Below the pieces are notes generated by a model that was given only the letters and a program-made list of their open reading frames with translations, was not told the origin of the DNA and did not search any database. A program made the translations under genes and the position numbers. This document shows, one piece after another, positions 62,219-64,000 of a DNA stretch of 64,000 nt. Where the stretch lies: positions 310,001 through 374,000 of the forward strand of contig JAJFFT010000005.1 in assembly GCA_021776525.1 (NCBI GenBank). Reading direction: 5' to 3'. The stretch comes from Robiginitomaculum sp. (GTDB taxonomy: Bacteria; Pseudomonadota; Alphaproteobacteria; Caulobacterales; Maricaulaceae). Every line of letters begins with the position of its first letter. Within the stretch, counting starts at the first letter, position 1.

Positions 62219-63331
62219 CTACCTCTTTGCAGAGTCTGCGATTTGCTGCCGGAGCGCCTCCAGCGTTCCGGCGGCGATCGCGTTTCTGATCCGTGCCATT
62301 AGCCCCTGAAAATACGCAATATTATGCCAGGAAAGCAAAATCGCGCCCAGATATTCATTGGCCCGGACCAGATGGTGCAGATAGGCGTGTGAATAATCCC
62401 GGCTGGCAGGGCAATCACTGGTTTCATCCAGCGGCGACAAGTCTTCGGCAAAGCAGGCTTTCTTCAGATTTACAGGCCCTGCATCGCTCCACGCCTGGCC
62501 ATGGCGGCCGGAACGCGTCGGAATTACACAATCAAACATATCAATACCCCGCACCACGGCCTCGATAATGTCGATCGGGCGACCAACCCCCATCAGATAA
62601 CGTGGATGGGTTTTGGGCAGTATGGGCACAGTGAAGTCCAGCGTGCGCACCATGGCATCAAAGCCCTCGCCCACCGCCAAACCACCAACCGCATAGCCAT
62701 CAAAGCCCATCTCGATCAACGCCTTGGCTGATTGTTCGCGTAAATCCTCAAATGTTGAGCCCTGCACAATGCCAAACAGCGCTTGGGTCTCCCGTTTACC
62801 AAAGGCGGCCTTTGAGCGCGCGCCCCAGCGTAAAGACAGCTCCATCGAGGTTTTGGCTTCCTCATGGGTGGCGGGAAATGGCGTGCATTCGTCAAACTGC
62901 ATGGAAATATCGGCCCCCAGCAAATCGGCCTGAATTTCGATAGAGCGTTCCGGCGTCAGCATATGGCGCGAGCCATCAATATGGCTTTGAAAGGCCACGC
63001 CCTCTTCTGACTTTTTGGCCAAAGCCGCCAACGAAAACACCTGAAACCCGCCCGAGTCTGTCAAGATCGGGCCTTTCCAGGTCGAGAATTTGTGCAAGCC
63101 ACCAAGGCGTTTCATACGCTCTGCCCCTGGGCGCAGCATCAAATGGTAGGTATTACCCAAAATGATGTCGGCACCCGCATCTTTGACCATATCCATGGTC
63201 ATGGCCTTTACCGTGGCTGCGGTGCCCACTGGCATAAAGGCCGGTGTGCGAATATCGCCGCGGGGCGTGTGCAATACGCCGGTGCGGGCCGCGCCGTCTG
63301 TGGCGTTCAGGTCAAATGTGAATTTACTCAT
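62219..63331 (-). CDS. tgt: Queuine tRNA-ribosyltransferase
   Basis: Tgt exchanges guanine-34 of Asp, Asn, His and Tyr tRNAs for preQ1. The start at 63331 gives 370 residues ([20 protein letters not shown]). A further 21 codons upstream are non-family. The catalytic parts are intact: [43 protein letters not shown] and the nucleophile region [16 protein letters not shown]. The zinc-binding CxCxxC is degenerate, reading SDCPAS in [18 protein letters not shown], with the later His ([10 protein letters not shown]) kept. Partial loss of these cysteines may be common in alphaproteobacteria. It lies seven bases after an MFS gene. Confidence 0.93.
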   Translation of the reverse strand: MSKFTFDLNATDGAARTGVLHTPRGDIRTPAFMPVGTAATVKAMTMDMVKDAGADIILGNTYHLMLRPGAERMKRLGGLHKFSTWKGPILTDSGGFQVFSLAALAKKSEEGVAFQSHIDGSRHMLTPERSIEIQADLLGADISMQFDECTPFPATHEEAKTSMELSLRWGARSKAAFGKRETQALFGIVQGSTFEDLREQSAKALIEMGFDGYAVGGLAVGEGFDAMVRTLDFTVPILPKTHPRYLMGVGRPIDIIEAVVRGIDMFDCVIPTRSGRHGQAWSDAGPVNLKKACFAEDLSPLDETSDCPASRDYSHAYLHHLVRANEYLGAILLSWHNIAYFQGLMARIRNAIAAGTLEALRQQIADSAKR

Positions 63332-63338
63332 GATGGCG

Positions 63339-64000
63339 TCATTTATCCAATTGGGAGATGTCCTTGGGGTGCTCGCGCATTTTCTTGACCGCAAAGCGCA
63401 GTCCGATCAAGCCAGCAAGGCAGAGGGCCGCCGCGGCAATGAAGGGCGCACCCGGAAAATACACCGGCGCATCCTTGGCGCTGAACACCCCAAACAGGCC
63501 CGCAAACAAAACTGGGCCAATCACCGCCCCCACGGCCGCAATACTGGCCAGTGCGCCCTGTAATTCGCCTTGTTCGGACTCCGATGTGCGGTTTGACATA
63601 ATGCCCAACATTGAGGGGCCAATCAGGCCCGCAGGGAACGACAACAGGATCACCACATAGACCAGCCACCCTACCGGGCTAAGCGCATAGGCGGTAAAAG
63701 CCAAAGACAATACAGTCAGTCCAATGGCCGCAGAACGCACTTCGCCTAAACGCGGAATGGCCCAGCGAATAAACAACGCCTGGCTGAGCCCGAAGACCAC
63801 CCCGACAATGCCAAGGGAGACCCCCACGTCAAATGCATCCCAGCCGAATTTTTCCTGCGTGTAAAACGCCCAGACTGTTGGATAAACAGGGTTGGCGATC
63901 CCAAAAAACAGCATAACAAGCGCAAAGCTGAGCACGACCGGGCGCTCTTTTAAATGAAAGAAGGCTCCCAGAGGGTTAGCGCGCCGCCATTCAAACGGAC
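63339..64000 (-). CDS. MFS transporter of TetA-like (DHA1) type, 3' part only
   Basis: The reverse strand stays open to the right edge (about 219 residues to the stop). The codons before the internal GTG at 63935 continue as coding ([18 protein letters not shown]), so the real start lies beyond 64000. The visible half contains the second six-helix bundle ([57 protein letters not shown]), the last being the tetracycline-efflux-like signature. It is probably a drug or metabolite efflux carrier. Specificity is unknown. It is upstream of tgt by seven bases. Confidence 0.88.
   Translation of the reverse strand, partial: PFEWRRANPLGAFFHLKERPVVLSFALVMLFFGIANPVYPTVWAFYTQEKFGWDAFDVGVSLGIVGVVFGLSQALFIRWAIPRLGEVRSAAIGLTVLSLAFTAYALSPVGWLVYVVILLSFPAGLIGPSMLGIMSNRTSESEQGELQGALASIAAVGAVIGPVLFAGLFGVFSAKDAPVYFPGAPFIAAAALCLAGLIGLRFAVKKMREHPKDISQLDK

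Noticed and set aside
1..64000. CRISPR arrays, rRNA, tRNA, insertion sequences, prophage or attachment sites
   Set aside because: I looked for direct-repeat arrays, rRNA and tRNA signatures, transposase motifs and long terminal repeats, and found none. The gaps are short and gene order is conserved housekeeping type.

Overview
The window is a chromosomal housekeeping segment of an alphaproteobacterium with moderate GC content. The lineage call rests on family and synteny: C4-pathway 5-aminolevulinate synthase (hemA), the DnaA-related regulator HdaA, an NDUFA12-type complex I accessory protein followed by an MlaD-type protein and a DUF2155 protein, the aat-accC-accB-aroQ block, fused ispDF, and the dusB-ntrC-ntrY-ntrX-trk-dat-hfq-hflX run. 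I cannot place it below class from sequence alone. No rRNA, tRNA, CRISPR array, insertion sequence or prophage was seen.

Layout. 1-7.6 kb: the 5' part of purM (minus), then a plus-strand run of a DUF2066 exported protein, hdaA, the polyphosphate pair ppk-ppx and an exported amidohydrolase. 7.6-11.3 kb: a minus-strand operon NYN protein - family 5 uracil-DNA glycosylase - LplT-like MFS - RNase D. 11.3-20.8 kb: a tight plus-strand run folK-rpoZ-rsh-pyrE-pdxJ-acpS-lepB-rnc-era-recO-NDUFA12-mlaD-DUF2155, many genes overlapping by 1-14 bases, ending at a terminator-like hairpin. 21.1-24.1 kb: aat, accC, accB, aroQ (minus). 24.2-26.8 kb: thiS-thiG, hemA and a small protein. 26.8-31.3 kb: an SQR-like flavoprotein, ppa, mazG, hflX, hfq. 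31.4-41.1 kb: dat, trkH, trkA, ntrX, ntrY, ntrC, dusB (minus). 41.2-44.5 kb: ispDF, pncC, coq10, lipA.

44.5-64 kb is more individual: a DUF6702/M1 peptidase pair, a standalone acyl-ACP synthetase of Aas type, an exported unknown plus an NAD-dependent reductase, a TetR/zinc dehydrogenase divergent pair, an Rrf2 regulator with a membrane protein that may bind haem, a TPR-aspartyl hydroxylase, cspA, an amidase, a universal stress protein, a MAPEG protein, a carboxyltransferase, two exported cysteine-containing unknowns, tgt, and the end of a second MFS gene.

Most notable. (1) lipA carries an in-frame TAA at codon 234 while the rest of the frame is intact and well conserved. (2) The NtrC protein has lost the GAFTGA sigma-54 contact loop and the acidic metal pocket of its receiver, and ntrB, usually found between dusB and ntrC, is absent at this locus. 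(3) An Rrf2 regulator has a TTGACC-N17-TTATAT promoter placed so that transcription would begin at its own ATG, with inverted repeats over the promoter, and is translationally coupled to a histidine-rich membrane protein of unknown function. (4) Hairpins lie directly before cspA (a terminator-like UUCG hairpin) and hemA (beside the ribosome site).
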